Shown: positions 26,157 to 35,859, counted from the stretch's first letter. The stretch is 64,000 nt of DNA from CALCKU01 sp964654665 (GCA_964654665.1 CAZZKV010000003.1:62001-126000), one strand, 5' to 3'. Numbers and translations: made by a program. The notes: a model not told the origin generated them from the letters alone.

Positions 26157-27644
26157 TTATTGCAAAGCATGGCCATAGTGGGCGGAGAGACCGCCAGAGG
26201 CCGGTGTTTTAGATGTCAATGTTTCAGACTGAGACGATGCTGGCACGTCCCGGTTTGCAGTCTGAGATTGAACTGGCGGCGCAGAGTGGGGCGGCGCCGC
26301 CAGTACAGGGGTACGCGCAGTAGTGAGAGAGCCTTCGAGCGTACCGTTTAAGAATAAATCGGCTTCTGCCGGTCGTGTCAGCCTATCAAGGGGACTCGCC
26401 AATTGACGAATATCCGAGACAGGCTGAACCAGACGCGGGGTTACTATGATGACCAATTCGGTTTCCGCACTTTGATAACGGCTGGACCGAAAGAGACTTC
26501 CGAGAATTGGAAGCTCGCCCAACCACGGTGTTTGAACCTTGGCATCTGAACTTGTATTTTGAAGAAGGCCTGCAATGGCAAAGCTTTGAGAATTGCGCAG
26601 CTCGACCGTTGTATTGGCTCGGCGAACGCGTAGCGAAGGCACTTCAATACCAGCAATTCTGACAGAATTTGTATTATCAATCTGGCTGACTTCGGGGGCG
26701 ACTTTTAAGTTGATAATACCATCATCTAACACGGTTGGCGTAAAGGATAACCCGACTCCGAATTGACGAAATTCGATAGCGATTTGACCCTGATCGGCCT
26801 GAACAGGAATGGGGAATTCCCCGCCCGCAAGGAAGCTAGCTGTATCGCCTGACATAGAGACAAGATTAGGCTCGGCCAATGTACGGATGATACCCTTTTC
26901 TTCCAGGGCATCAATCTGGACATCCAGAGAGGCATTACCAAGGCTCCCCAAAACAGTGCCTGTTGCTGCTACGCTGTTTCCGGAGATCAAGCCGGATCCC
27001 GCGCGAAAGGCAAAATCTCCGGCTTGCTGGGTTAGCAAGCCAATACCGAGCTCTTTGACGGCATCGCGTGTGGCTTCGACAAAGCGCACTTCTAGCTGGA
27101 CCTGATGGCTATCGCGAATGGACAGGCCATTTGTAACTTTATCAGGTGCATAGGCTTGTGCGATTTTTTCAGCGCGGTCCGCAATGGCACTCGTGGCTAC
27201 GTCACCGGAGAGGTAAATACCCCCTGCCATTTTACGCACCTCGATCGTTTCGGAGGGGAAAGTTTCATACAGGCTGCGCTTTAGGCCTGCTGTATCAAAA
27301 CCAACCGTGATATCGATTATGTCAATTAACCGTCCGTTGTGATCATAAAGCATGACATTTGTCTTGCCGCTTTCTTTTCCCATGACGTGAAAGGACTTAT
27401 CGGTTAACACAACCACATCCGCGATGTCGGCATTGGCCACTCGGATTTCCTTAAAGACGTCTTCTGACCGCATGATGATCGTGTCGTCTTTAATAACGGT
27501 GGTAGCAGACCGAAGATCAGAACTGGCACTTTCTACCCAAGACCGCGCTGCGGCAGGCGTTGTAAGTGCAACCATCAAGGCTAGAGGCACTGTTGTTTTT
27601 AACGCGGTTTTTAACGCTTTCATTATCGGATATGAATCGTTCAT
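26157..27644 (-). CDS. cpaC: Outer-membrane secretin of the Tad pilus (CpaC/RcpA)
   Basis: 495 residues from ATG 27644, which follows GGGGGGG and begins one base after the cpaB stop; another in-frame ATG at 27623 also gives a good signal peptide ending TPAAARS. N-terminal BON/N0-like domains (IADVVVLTDKSFHVMGKESG) precede the secretin domain with VQLEVRFVEATRDAVKELG, AEPNLVSMSGDTASFLAGGE and VPSLRVRRANTTVELRNSQS, and ending PWLGELPILGSLFRS, the C-terminal secretin signature. It forms the outer-membrane gate for Flp pili. Confidence 0.95.
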   Translation of the reverse strand: MNDSYPIMKALKTALKTTVPLALMVALTTPAAARSWVESASSDLRSATTVIKDDTIIMRSEDVFKEIRVANADIADVVVLTDKSFHVMGKESGKTNVMLYDHNGRLIDIIDITVGFDTAGLKRSLYETFPSETIEVRKMAGGIYLSGDVATSAIADRAEKIAQAYAPDKVTNGLSIRDSHQVQLEVRFVEATRDAVKELGIGLLTQQAGDFAFRAGSGLISGNSVAATGTVLGSLGNASLDVQIDALEEKGIIRTLAEPNLVSMSGDTASFLAGGEFPIPVQADQGQIAIEFRQFGVGLSFTPTVLDDGIINLKVAPEVSQIDNTNSVRIAGIEVPSLRVRRANTTVELRNSQSFAIAGLLQNTSSDAKVQTPWLGELPILGSLFRSSRYQSAETELVIIVTPRLVQPVSDIRQLASPLDRLTRPAEADLFLNGTLEGSLTTARTPVLAAPPHSAPPVQSQTANRDVPASSQSETLTSKTPASGGLSAHYGHALQ

Positions 27645-27645
27645 T

Positions 27646-28581
27646 TTACCCCCCCGCCAATACATCTTGAGTGGATTTGGCTTCCGAGACTACATTAACC
27701 GGTTCGCGGGTTTCGCCGCGAATAATTGTGACTTGCGCGGTTCCAGATATGTCCGATTGTACCGGGTGTTTTTTAACAACAGGTCGGCGCACGCGCTGTT
27801 TTTTGGATGGAGCTGTAATCAGGCTACGTGCCGATATAAGGGCCGTCGTTTGTACCTCGGTCTCTCCTGAGCGGCGTAATGTCAGGCTCAGCTTACCGCT
27901 ATCCATAGCCAGATTTAATTTTTGTGCATCGTTATTGTTAACTTCAACCGTGACGGTTTTGGCCACATCAGGGGCCGCGCCGTCCGTGTTTAGGTTTTGA
28001 TCAATGCCCAAAACACGAATATTTTGTAATAAAACGACAGAGGCAAGATTATTGCCATTTCGCCGGGTCTCAGGATCGTAAGTATAGATCAAATCAACAT
28101 AATCACCCGGCATAACAAAACCGCCAACACCGGCTACATCATTGACCCGTATAGCGACGGCTCGCATGCCTTGAGTTATCAAAGCGGACAGTGTACCGCG
28201 GCCACCGGGACCGCTAATGCGAAAATCTAAAATAGGTTCATTATAGGCAATACGCGAGAGCACAATAGTGCGTTGGTCCATATCAGGAAACATATCGTCG
28301 AGTGACGTGAATGCGCCTTGAGGTACGGCATCTTGGGGAAAGTCAACAAGGCGTAAAGCTTGAGGTGTCAATTCATCACCAAAGCTAAAATCAGCATCGG
28401 CAACAACGATGGAAACCTGGCGTGAATCGCGCTCTGCTTGTGGAGATATTGTATTTATCGCTGGAATATTCGCACGCAACTCATCAGAAACGGCGTCATC
28501 AATCCACCCACGCGCTAGAACAACGGCCATAATGCCGAAGGCCGCAGAAGCTGTTAATGTTACAATCGTATTGAGACGCAT
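27646..28581 (-). CDS. cpaB: Flp pilus assembly protein CpaB/RcpC
   Basis: 311 residues. An N-terminal membrane anchor (TIVTLTASAAFGIMAVVLAR) is followed by a SAF-like domain (about 55-115, with DELTPQALRLVDFPQDAVP) and the RcpC/CpaB domain with GFVMPGDYVDLIYTYD. It is the first gene of the minus-strand tad series, directly downstream of two CtrA-like boxes, and is probably the head of an operon reaching to tadD. Its role is in the periplasm, linking the machine to the secretin. Confidence 0.93.
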   Translation of the reverse strand: MRLNTIVTLTASAAFGIMAVVLARGWIDDAVSDELRANIPAINTISPQAERDSRQVSIVVADADFSFGDELTPQALRLVDFPQDAVPQGAFTSLDDMFPDMDQRTIVLSRIAYNEPILDFRISGPGGRGTLSALITQGMRAVAIRVNDVAGVGGFVMPGDYVDLIYTYDPETRRNGNNLASVVLLQNIRVLGIDQNLNTDGAAPDVAKTVTVEVNNNDAQKLNLAMDSGKLSLTLRRSGETEVQTTALISARSLITAPSKKQRVRRPVVKKHPVQSDISGTAQVTIIRGETREPVNVVSEAKSTQDVLAGG

Positions 28582-28653
28582 CCCGACGCCCTTTCATCTC
28601 ATTTGAGACAAGGGATACAGGGAAGTAGAAAAAGTTTCGTGAAGGAACGCGGT

Positions 28654-28691
28654 TTAAAAAAACCTTAATGATTTACTTAATTTACAATTAA
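28654..28691. promoter_or_regulatory. Two CtrA-like boxes upstream of cpaB
   Basis: Two perfect TTAA-N7-TTAA elements at 28654-28668 and 28677-28691, separated by eight bases, lie 73-110 bases upstream of the cpaB start and 147-184 upstream of the DUF11 gene on the other side. TTAA-N7-TTAA is the CtrA consensus of Caulobacterales and relatives. The region is AT-rich, so chance matches are not excluded. Confidence 0.5.
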
Positions 28692-28837
28692 TTAGTTTTT
28701 TACAATTTGTTAACATCTGTTGGATCGGGTCTGTATTTTTTTTGAGATGTTTGTAATGCATTAACCGTAAGGGCCTATTGTTCAGATTATAATCATCGCT
28801 GTTTTTATAAAGGTGAGTTAAACCGGAAAGGATTTCT

Positions 28838-29311
28838 ATGCGTTATTTATTATCAACTGCTATTATTGCCCTTGGGATGACTTATGTTCCGGCTATATCA
28901 GCGCTAACCGCGACGCAGTTTGTTGAAAAAGAAACCCTTGTTAAAAATGCTGATGGCAGTGAAACGGTTGTCAGGTCCCCGGCTGACAAAGTTCTGCCGG
29001 GCGAAAAGATTGTTTATAAGCTTATTTATACAAATGATAAAACCGAACCGGCCACTAATCTTATTTTGACAATGCCTGTGCCGGGCGAAGTCATTTATCT
29101 GGATAATACTGCAACAACCGAAGGGGCAACCGTTTCATATTCAACGGATGGTCGCATATTTTCACCGCGCGACGGGGTTAGAGTTTCAGATGCCCAAGGT
29201 AATTTACGCCGCGCTAATGGGTCTGATATTTCGCATATACGCTGGACGGTTCCGGGGCCTGTTCAAGCCGGCTCAAACGGTGAGTTAATTTTTAAGGGCC
29301 TTTTAAAATAA
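28838..29311 (+). CDS. Secreted DUF11-like protein, short
   Basis: 157 residues with a signal peptide (LLSTAIIALGMTYVPAISA). The mature part has VLPGEKIVYKLIYTNDKTEPATNLILTMPVPGEVIY split across a typical DUF11 strand pattern: G-x-x-I-x-Y-x-x-x-x-x-N, then N-L-x-x-x-x-P-V-P. DUF11 is an Ig-like surface module. The gene has a GGAAAGG ribosome binding site and a good terminator, so it is a single transcription unit. It is the first of three DUF11-type genes in a row. Function unknown; probably exported to the periplasm or surface. Confidence 0.8.
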   Translation: MRYLLSTAIIALGMTYVPAISALTATQFVEKETLVKNADGSETVVRSPADKVLPGEKIVYKLIYTNDKTEPATNLILTMPVPGEVIYLDNTATTEGATVSYSTDGRIFSPRDGVRVSDAQGNLRRANGSDISHIRWTVPGPVQAGSNGELIFKGLLK

Positions 29312-29340
29312 CACTTAAATACGATAGTTTTTCAATGCAA

Positions 29341-29367
29341 ACACCCGGTAACTCGGGTGTTTTTTTT
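29341..29367 (+). terminator. Terminator after the short DUF11 gene
   Basis: ACACCCG-GTAACT-CGGGTGT forms a seven-base stem followed by eight T residues, 29 bases after the stop codon. It separates this gene from the next DUF11 gene. Confidence 0.9.
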
Positions 29368-29580
29368 ATGATTTATCGTCAAATTTAAAATGAAATGAAC
29401 GTTAAAAAACAATGAATACAGAAACAGCGTTAATTTTATAAGTTATTGAATTAATTGATAATTATTGATATAATTAATACCGCATTATAGGTATTTTTTT
29501 CTATTATTAACCATAACTCTAAGGGGTGATTTAACCACTTTTCCTTATGCTTCGGTCATAGCTTTTAAAGGAAGTAGGTT
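29368..29580 (+). other. AT-rich leader/promoter region of the second DUF11 gene
   Basis: 213 bases of strongly AT-rich DNA between a terminator and the 377-residue DUF11 gene. It ends in a purine-rich AAAGGAAG ribosome binding site 7-8 bases before ATG 29581. No coding sequence or confident promoter hexamers stand out; several TTAA half sites occur but no perfect TTAA-N7-TTAA pair. Confidence 0.5.
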
Positions 29581-30714
29581 ATGACTAACACAAAATATCT
29601 TGTGAAAGGATTGATTGGGGCGACTGCTCTAACAGTTTTCACAGCGGGCACAGCCCATGCAGGAGGGACCCAGGCGGGAACCCCGGTTTCAAATACATTC
29701 ACATTGGACTATGAGGTGAATGGCACAACGCAACCCACTATTGACACAGGTGTGGCCGGTACCAATACACCAACGCTTTTCACAGTTGACCGTCTGGTTG
29801 ATTTGACTGTTGCGGATAATGGACCGACACCGACAACGCCAGGGGCTACCGACCAGCAACTTGTTTATTCTGTTACGAATAATGGTAACGATAGCCAAGA
29901 TTATGCCTTGAGCATTTTTGAGGAAACAACTGATGATTTCCAGACAAGTGATCCGGCAACATTAGAGGTCATTCGTTATTATATAGACGATGGCGATGGT
30001 GTTTATGAACCTAATGGAACAGGCGATGGCGCCTTAATCGATTATAATCCGGCGACACCGCCAAATCTGGGCATTGATGACGTGCTTTGGGTTGTCGTTA
30101 CGCAAGATATCCCCGGCACTGCGGCGGATGGTGAGCAAGCCGATATTATTCTAATTGCTGATACGCTTGATCCTGTTTCGCATGTAGCTGTTGATGCCGA
30201 TAATGATGGAAATAGCCTGACCGGTGCGGCGGAAAATGTTTTGGCTGACGAAAGCGGGACAGGGCAAGAAGGCATTGGCGCGGGTGATCACTCTGCGTTG
30301 AATAGCTATACAATCTCATCGGCTGATATTAATGCCGTTAAAACCGTTGATGTTCACACTGAAGATGGATCTAATTGTACAACATTTCCAGGTACAGCAA
30401 CGGGTGGCTATGCCATTCCAGGGTCTTGTGTCGAATATGTAATTACCGTGACCAATGAAGGGTCTGAAGCGGCAACAGCGATCGATATTGTCGATGATAT
30501 TGCTGTCTCTGGTAACTTACAGTTCGAAGCGGTCACATCCACAGGCTTTACGGCTGGTACATTTACGGGAACGCCTGCCAATGGCGCAGATTGCGGCACA
30601 GGCACGGGCCAAGTTGCCTGTACGATTAGCTTTACGGGCGGTACATTGCCAGCTCCGACAGGCGGGTCATCGGAGACCGTTGGAACCATCGTTATTCGAG
30701 CGATCGTTAAATAG
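29581..30714 (+). CDS. Secreted DUF11-repeat protein, 377 residues
   Basis: A signal peptide ending AGTAHAGGTQ is followed by Thr/Asp/Gly-rich beta modules. The first (about 30-110) contains NTFTLDYEVNGTTQPTID and LVYSVTNNGNDSQDYAL, and the last (about 250-377) is a clear DUF11 repeat with CVEYVITVTNEGSEAATAI and DIAVSGNLQF. Acidic DxDxDG-like stretches (DDGDGVYEPNG, DADNDGNS) suggest calcium binding. No sorting signal or C-terminal barrel is visible, so it may be periplasmic, released, or carried by the large neighbour 57 bases downstream. Exact function unknown. Confidence 0.82.
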   Translation: MTNTKYLVKGLIGATALTVFTAGTAHAGGTQAGTPVSNTFTLDYEVNGTTQPTIDTGVAGTNTPTLFTVDRLVDLTVADNGPTPTTPGATDQQLVYSVTNNGNDSQDYALSIFEETTDDFQTSDPATLEVIRYYIDDGDGVYEPNGTGDGALIDYNPATPPNLGIDDVLWVVVTQDIPGTAADGEQADIILIADTLDPVSHVAVDADNDGNSLTGAAENVLADESGTGQEGIGAGDHSALNSYTISSADINAVKTVDVHTEDGSNCTTFPGTATGGYAIPGSCVEYVITVTNEGSEAATAIDIVDDIAVSGNLQFEAVTSTGFTAGTFTGTPANGADCGTGTGQVACTISFTGGTLPAPTGGSSETVGTIVIRAIVK

Positions 30715-30738
30715 GAATCCGTTTGCATAAGAAACCAA

Positions 30739-30760
30739 CCGCAGCCTTTAAGGGCTGCGG
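30739..30760 (+). other. Intergenic hairpin without U-tract
   Basis: CCGCAGCC-TTTAAG-GGCTGCGG forms a perfect eight-base stem in the 57-base gap between the two larger DUF11 genes, just before the AGGTG ribosome binding site of the downstream gene. No T-run follows, so it is more likely an mRNA-stability or translation-spacing element than a terminator. Confidence 0.55.
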
Positions 30761-30771
30761 ACAGGTGAATT

Positions 30772-33700
30772 GTGCCCAAGACAATGTCTCAATCCCTCCG
30801 CCATAACTTCGGCCTTCTGGCCCTCACAGCAACCGCGTGGACGGCCGCTGGGACATCGGCATCTGCTGAGGTAGGCGATGAAATTGTCAACGTTGCCAAC
30901 GTCACCTATACATCGGGTGTTCTAACGACAGAAATTTTGACCAATGAGGCGGTCTTTACAATTCAGTCACCGGAAACACCGATTAATATTGAATTTTTCC
31001 GGTTTTCCCCGAATGCTCCTAACCCTGATCGGGTAGCCATTAATGGATCAGACTTTAGCCCCTCTGGCGATGAGAACGGAACGTTTACCGCGATAGGTCC
31101 GGCGCGTAATACCAATGGGCAAATCATTGATCTTTCATCACCCGTACCCTTAATTCCAGCCACAACCTTTTTGACTGGCGAAGTCATGTTTTTGCGCGTG
31201 ACGGATCAACTGGGTAATCAGGACAGTAATGTCATTGATACGGTGGTTATCGAAATCGAATCCGATAGCGGCGATATTATTGTGTTGCGGCTTTACGAAA
31301 GCGGGCCGAGTACGGGTCTGTTTTATGCTTATTTACCGTCGACGGAAACAGCAACCTCTGACCATGATTCGCAATTGACAACAGGCGCGAATAGCGAAAT
31401 TACCGCCACTTATGTAAATACACTCAGCTCGACAAATGTCACGGTTGATACGGCTTTAGTAAATCCGCGAAACACAGTGTTTAATTCTGTAACAGGCGAG
31501 CCTATTGACGGTGCGGTTATTACGCTTGTGAATGCGGATACGGGCGAAACAGCGGGTGTTTTTGGCGTCGATGGCTTTTCCGCTTTTCCATCAGTATTGA
31601 CTAGCGGTGAAGATGTTAGCGATGCCAGTGACCTGTTTTATGATGTGGATACAGGGGGGTTCCGTTTCCCACATGCGGAAAGTGGCCGATACTTTGTCAA
31701 CGTCGACCCGCCGGAAGGCTATACATTCGCTTCTGTATTGGAAATGAATAATTTCGGCCGGGTGGAAACACCTTTTGTCGTGACGGATGCCTCTTATGGT
31801 CGTCCCTTTACAGTGACTCAGTCAGGGCCTTTGCGATTTGATATTCCGCTGGACCCGCAAACGGATCTGGTTTTGAGTAAATCAGTCGATCAGTCTTTTG
31901 GCGATGTTGGTGATTTTATTAATTATACGGTCACGGTTGAAAACCGCGGGCGTAATTCAGCGCCTATTCTCCTTAATGATTCTTTGCCAATCGGCTTTCG
32001 GTATATTCAGGGGACAACGCGTATTGAGCGTCAACATGTGAGCGATCCCTTGGTGTCTGCCGATGCAACCTTGCTGACATTTCCGCTTGCGACTTTGGCG
32101 CCTGGGGAAATCCGGACGCTTAATTATGCGCTGGAAATTGGCCCGGGCGCGCCTATGGGGGATGCAATTAACCGGGCCGTTGTTGTAGACGGCAATGATC
32201 AACAGGTGTCTAATATTGCGCGAGCCTCTATTCGTTTGCGTGAAGACTTGCTCCGTTCACGATCAACGATTGTGGGCCGGATTGCGGAAAATGCTTGTGA
32301 TGAAAACCAAGACTGGGCTCGCGAAATTCGCAAAGGGGACGGCGTTGAAGGCGTTCGCCTCTATATGGAAAATGGGGCTTATGCTGTATCTGATCTTGAC
32401 GGGCTTTATCATTTTGAAGGTGTTAGCGAAGGCACCCATGTCGTCCAGATTGACCAAGAGACATTACCAAAAGGCTATACGCCAATGGTTTGCGAAGAGA
32501 GCACGCGCTATGCTGGCAAGGCGACATCGGCCTTTGTCGATGTGCAGGGCGGCGGGGTTTGGCGGACAAATTTCTATCTGAAACGCACAGGTGTAACGGA
32601 TGATATTGCCGAAGACAAAGTCTTCAACGATGCGACGGAATATAAAGATTACGATGTCACATGGCTTGAAACGCAAACAGGCCAAACTGAATGGGTCTAT
32701 CCAAGCCCAGAGCGTACGCCGTCGAAATCATCCATCAATATCGGAATTAAACATGGTCCGGGCGAAGTTGTTCAACTTATCCGTAATGGCCATATTGTTT
32801 CCAGTACGAATTTTGCCGAAAAGATTACAAATAATGATCGCTCTGCACAGCTTTCACGCTGGCGCGGCGTTGACCTGCTTGAAGGGCGCAATGTTTTCGA
32901 TGTTGTGATTAAAAACACACATGGACAAGAGTTACGCCGCTTTAGTCAGGAAATCTCTTTTGTTAAAACCATTGCCCGGGCTTACGGTATTCCTAATCAA
33001 AGCGAATTGACGGCGGATGGACGAACGGTTCCTGTCTTGGCTATCCGTCTTGAAGATGAGGCTGGCCGTCCGGTACATGCCGGCCGGATTGCAACAATTG
33101 ATGTTGAACCGCCTTACCGGCTCTATGACGAAACGGGCGAGCGCCGCCTGCAAGAAGACGGTATTGACGTTATTGCCCCGTTTAGCGCGCGCCAAGGGGC
33201 CAATGTTGGCCCGGATGGGATTGTGCGCCTTCAATTGGAACCGACGCTACGAACCGGCAAGGTGACGGCGCATGTGACGCTGGATAATGGCCGGATTATT
33301 CCGATCTATATGTATCTGGAACCAGAAAAACGCGACTGGATTATTGTGGGTCTCGCCGAGGGGACAGCAGGCTATGAAACGGTTAAAGATAAGGCCATTG
33401 ATCTCACATCCAATAGCGAGAGTGACACAGTCACCGATGGCCGTGTCGCATTTTTCGCTAAAGGCCTGATCAAAGGCGAGTGGCTGATGACATTGGCCGT
33501 GGATACGGATAAACGCCGCGGCGATATTGACGGAGATTTCGAAGGTGAAATTGATCCGAATGCTTATTATACACTCTATGGAGACCGCTCTTATCAGGAA
33601 TTTGAGGGCATTAGCCGTTATCCGGTTTTTGTAAAGCTCGAAAAACGGTCTGCCTATGCGATGTTTGGTGATTTTGATACCAATGTCACCGAAGGACGTT

Positions 33701-35859
33701 TAACGGCCTATAATCGCCGTTTATCGGGCTTAAAAGCCGAATATTTGGGTGATACGTTCCAAGTTCTGGGATTTGCCGCCGAAACTAATCAAGGTTTCGC
33801 CAAAGATGAACTGCCTGCGGATGGTACAAGCGGAACCTATCAACTCTCCAATACGCATATTTTGGCTCAATCGGAAGAGGTTGCGATTGAAACACGCGAT
33901 AGAAACCGCCCTGATATTATTCTCGAGCGCCGCGTGTTGGTGCGCTATCTGGATTATACGCTGGATTATTTAACCGGAGAGCTGATTTTCCGCTTACCGG
34001 TTGATGTCTCCGATGCTAATTTTAATCCAAATGTTATTGTGGCTGATTATGAAACGGCTCAGGACGCAGAACGCAACATTACCTTTGGCGGACGAGTTCA
34101 GGCTCAAATTGCAGACGGCAAAGTTCAAATCGGCTCGACCTTTGTTCAGGAAGATGGCAGCGCGCAAGTGGCGGGTGCCAAGCAAATTATGGTCGGTGTG
34201 GATGCCGTGGCTCAGGTCACGCAAAATACAGAATTGCGTGCTGAATATGCCATTACGGATGACCAATCAATCGGCGGGGGAACCTCTGATGCGATTTTAG
34301 CCGAAGTTATCCATACGAGTGAGACTGTAACAGGCGAGGCTTATTTCCGCGAAGAAGATAGCGGTTTTGGCCTCGGGCAGCGTAATTCCAACACCAATCG
34401 TATTCGCCGCTATGGGGCTTCGGGGAGTTATAAATTCCACGAATTCGAAGATGAAAAAACGGGTCGCCGCGGATCGCGTTCTGTTGATGCAACCGTTTAC
34501 CGCGAGGAAAATTTGGAAACGGGTAATCAGCGGACTACAGGCGAAGTTTTAGGGCATCATCACGGCGAACGTTTGTCTGTGAGTGCCGGTTTGCGGGCAT
34601 CGCGCGATGAATTTGTCGATCAAGATGACCGCGAAAGCGTTTTGGGTGTTCTGCGCGGCTCTTATCAATTACCTAAACATGGCTTGACGGTTCAAGCGTC
34701 GCATGAACAGCCTTTGGGCGGTAAAGACGCTGTGACAAATTTCCCGCAGCGTACGACATTGGGCGTTGATAAAACATTAGGCGATATTGCTACGGTAACG
34801 CTGCGCCATGAAATCCTCGATGGGGCGAATGCTTCGGGTGACAATACAACAATCGGGCTTTCGGCCTCGCCGTGGAACGGAACGTCTATCACGGCAGCAA
34901 CCGATCTTTTGACCAATGATTTGGGCCGGCGTTTAGGCGCGACGATCGGCGTGGATCAACAGGTTAAATTATCAGATCGCTGGTCGTTATCGGCGGGTCT
35001 GCGCAACCGTAAAGTTTTGGATCAACAGGGGACCTTTGTCGAGGTTGCGCCGGATGCGGCGATCTCACCGCTTGAAGTCAATGAGGATTTCACATCCGCT
35101 TATGTTGGCGCGGCGTATCGCACAGAGGTGATGACAGCCACGGCCCGCCTTGAAGGGCGCAACAGCTCGGCCGGAGATAACTATACACTCTCTGCCGGTA
35201 TTGCCCGCGAGCTATCCGAAGAATTGTCTTTGGCTGGCGCGCTGCGCGGGTTCCGTAATATGCCGGATAATAGCGATGATGATGAGAGCCTTATTGATGC
35301 GCGCCTGGGCGCCGCGTGGCGTCCGCGGGACGAAGATTTAATTATTTTTGACCGTTTGGATATCAGCCATAATAAACGTCTGGACGGGACGAGCAGTACC
35401 AAGATTGTCAATAATGTTGCCGTGAATACACAAGTGAATGATCGTCTGCAAGTGACCGGGAATTGGGGCGCGAAATATGCGCGTTCCGATATTGGCGATA
35501 CGTCGATATCAGGCTGGACACATCTTTTGGGCGGTGAAGCACGTTTTGATGTTAATGAGCGGATTGATATTGGCCTGCGCGGCTCTTTCTTGGCCGATGG
35601 CGGATTTAAACGCGCACAATATAGTTTTGGTCCTTCTATCGGTGTCTCGCCCGTGGACAATGTTTGGATTAGCGCGGGGTATAATATTTCCGGCTATACT
35701 GATGATGATTTTGAAGCGTCTGAATATTCCCGCGAAGGTTTATATTTACAATTCCGCCTGAAATTTGACCAAGATTCGGCCCGCGGTTTGTTGCGCCGGA
35801 TTTCGCCGGCTTCAACGACGGGTCCCGCCTATCAGCAGCGCGGTCTCAGCCAGCCGTAA
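30772..35859 (+). CDS. Giant surface protein: DUF11/SdrD-B-like modules plus beta-rich C-terminal half
   Basis: 1695 residues from GTG 30772 (AGGTG four bases upstream); ATG 30784 is an alternative. Signal peptide to about 35 (AAGTSASAEVG). Visible in order: beta modules at 36-230; a CarboxypepD/SdrD-B-like module near 235-330 (TGEPIDGAVITLVNADTGE); a DUF11 repeat near 365-480 (DLVLSKSVDQSFGDVGDF); a second SdrD-B-like module near 500-610 (GVEGVRLYMENGAYAVSDLD); further Ig-like domains to about 860; a region with YPVFVKLEKRSAYAMFGDFD near 955; then about 550 residues of alternating amphipathic strands that read like an outer-membrane barrel and end near GLYLQFRLKFDQDSA. Similar DUF11 proteins with a barrel-like tail occur in Gram-negative bacteria, without known function to my knowledge. 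Probably outer-membrane anchored with a long exposed or periplasmic N-terminal rod. Confidence 0.85.
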   Translation: MPKTMSQSLRHNFGLLALTATAWTAAGTSASAEVGDEIVNVANVTYTSGVLTTEILTNEAVFTIQSPETPINIEFFRFSPNAPNPDRVAINGSDFSPSGDENGTFTAIGPARNTNGQIIDLSSPVPLIPATTFLTGEVMFLRVTDQLGNQDSNVIDTVVIEIESDSGDIIVLRLYESGPSTGLFYAYLPSTETATSDHDSQLTTGANSEITATYVNTLSSTNVTVDTALVNPRNTVFNSVTGEPIDGAVITLVNADTGETAGVFGVDGFSAFPSVLTSGEDVSDASDLFYDVDTGGFRFPHAESGRYFVNVDPPEGYTFASVLEMNNFGRVETPFVVTDASYGRPFTVTQSGPLRFDIPLDPQTDLVLSKSVDQSFGDVGDFINYTVTVENRGRNSAPILLNDSLPIGFRYIQGTTRIERQHVSDPLVSADATLLTFPLATLAPGEIRTLNYALEIGPGAPMGDAINRAVVVDGNDQQVSNIARASIRLREDLLRSRSTIVGRIAENACDENQDWAREIRKGDGVEGVRLYMENGAYAVSDLDGLYHFEGVSEGTHVVQIDQETLPKGYTPMVCEESTRYAGKATSAFVDVQGGGVWRTNFYLKRTGVTDDIAEDKVFNDATEYKDYDVTWLETQTGQTEWVYPSPERTPSKSSINIGIKHGPGEVVQLIRNGHIVSSTNFAEKITNNDRSAQLSRWRGVDLLEGRNVFDVVIKNTHGQELRRFSQEISFVKTIARAYGIPNQSELTADGRTVPVLAIRLEDEAGRPVHAGRIATIDVEPPYRLYDETGERRLQEDGIDVIAPFSARQGANVGPDGIVRLQLEPTLRTGKVTAHVTLDNGRIIPIYMYLEPEKRDWIIVGLAEGTAGYETVKDKAIDLTSNSESDTVTDGRVAFFAKGLIKGEWLMTLAVDTDKRRGDIDGDFEGEIDPNAYYTLYGDRSYQEFEGISRYPVFVKLEKRSAYAMFGDFDTNVTEGRLTAYNRRLSGLKAEYLGDTFQVLGFAAETNQGFAKDELPADGTSGTYQLSNTHILAQSEEVAIETRDRNRPDIILERRVLVRYLDYTLDYLTGELIFRLPVDVSDANFNPNVIVADYETAQDAERNITFGGRVQAQIADGKVQIGSTFVQEDGSAQVAGAKQIMVGVDAVAQVTQNTELRAEYAITDDQSIGGGTSDAILAEVIHTSETVTGEAYFREEDSGFGLGQRNSNTNRIRRYGASGSYKFHEFEDEKTGRRGSRSVDATVYREENLETGNQRTTGEVLGHHHGERLSVSAGLRASRDEFVDQDDRESVLGVLRGSYQLPKHGLTVQASHEQPLGGKDAVTNFPQRTTLGVDKTLGDIATVTLRHEILDGANASGDNTTIGLSASPWNGTSITAATDLLTNDLGRRLGATIGVDQQVKLSDRWSLSAGLRNRKVLDQQGTFVEVAPDAAISPLEVNEDFTSAYVGAAYRTEVMTATARLEGRNSSAGDNYTLSAGIARELSEELSLAGALRGFRNMPDNSDDDESLIDARLGAAWRPRDEDLIIFDRLDISHNKRLDGTSSTKIVNNVAVNTQVNDRLQVTGNWGAKYARSDIGDTSISGWTHLLGGEARFDVNERIDIGLRGSFLADGGFKRAQYSFGPSIGVSPVDNVWISAGYNISGYTDDDFEASEYSREGLYLQFRLKFDQDSARGLLRRISPASTTGPAYQQRGLSQP

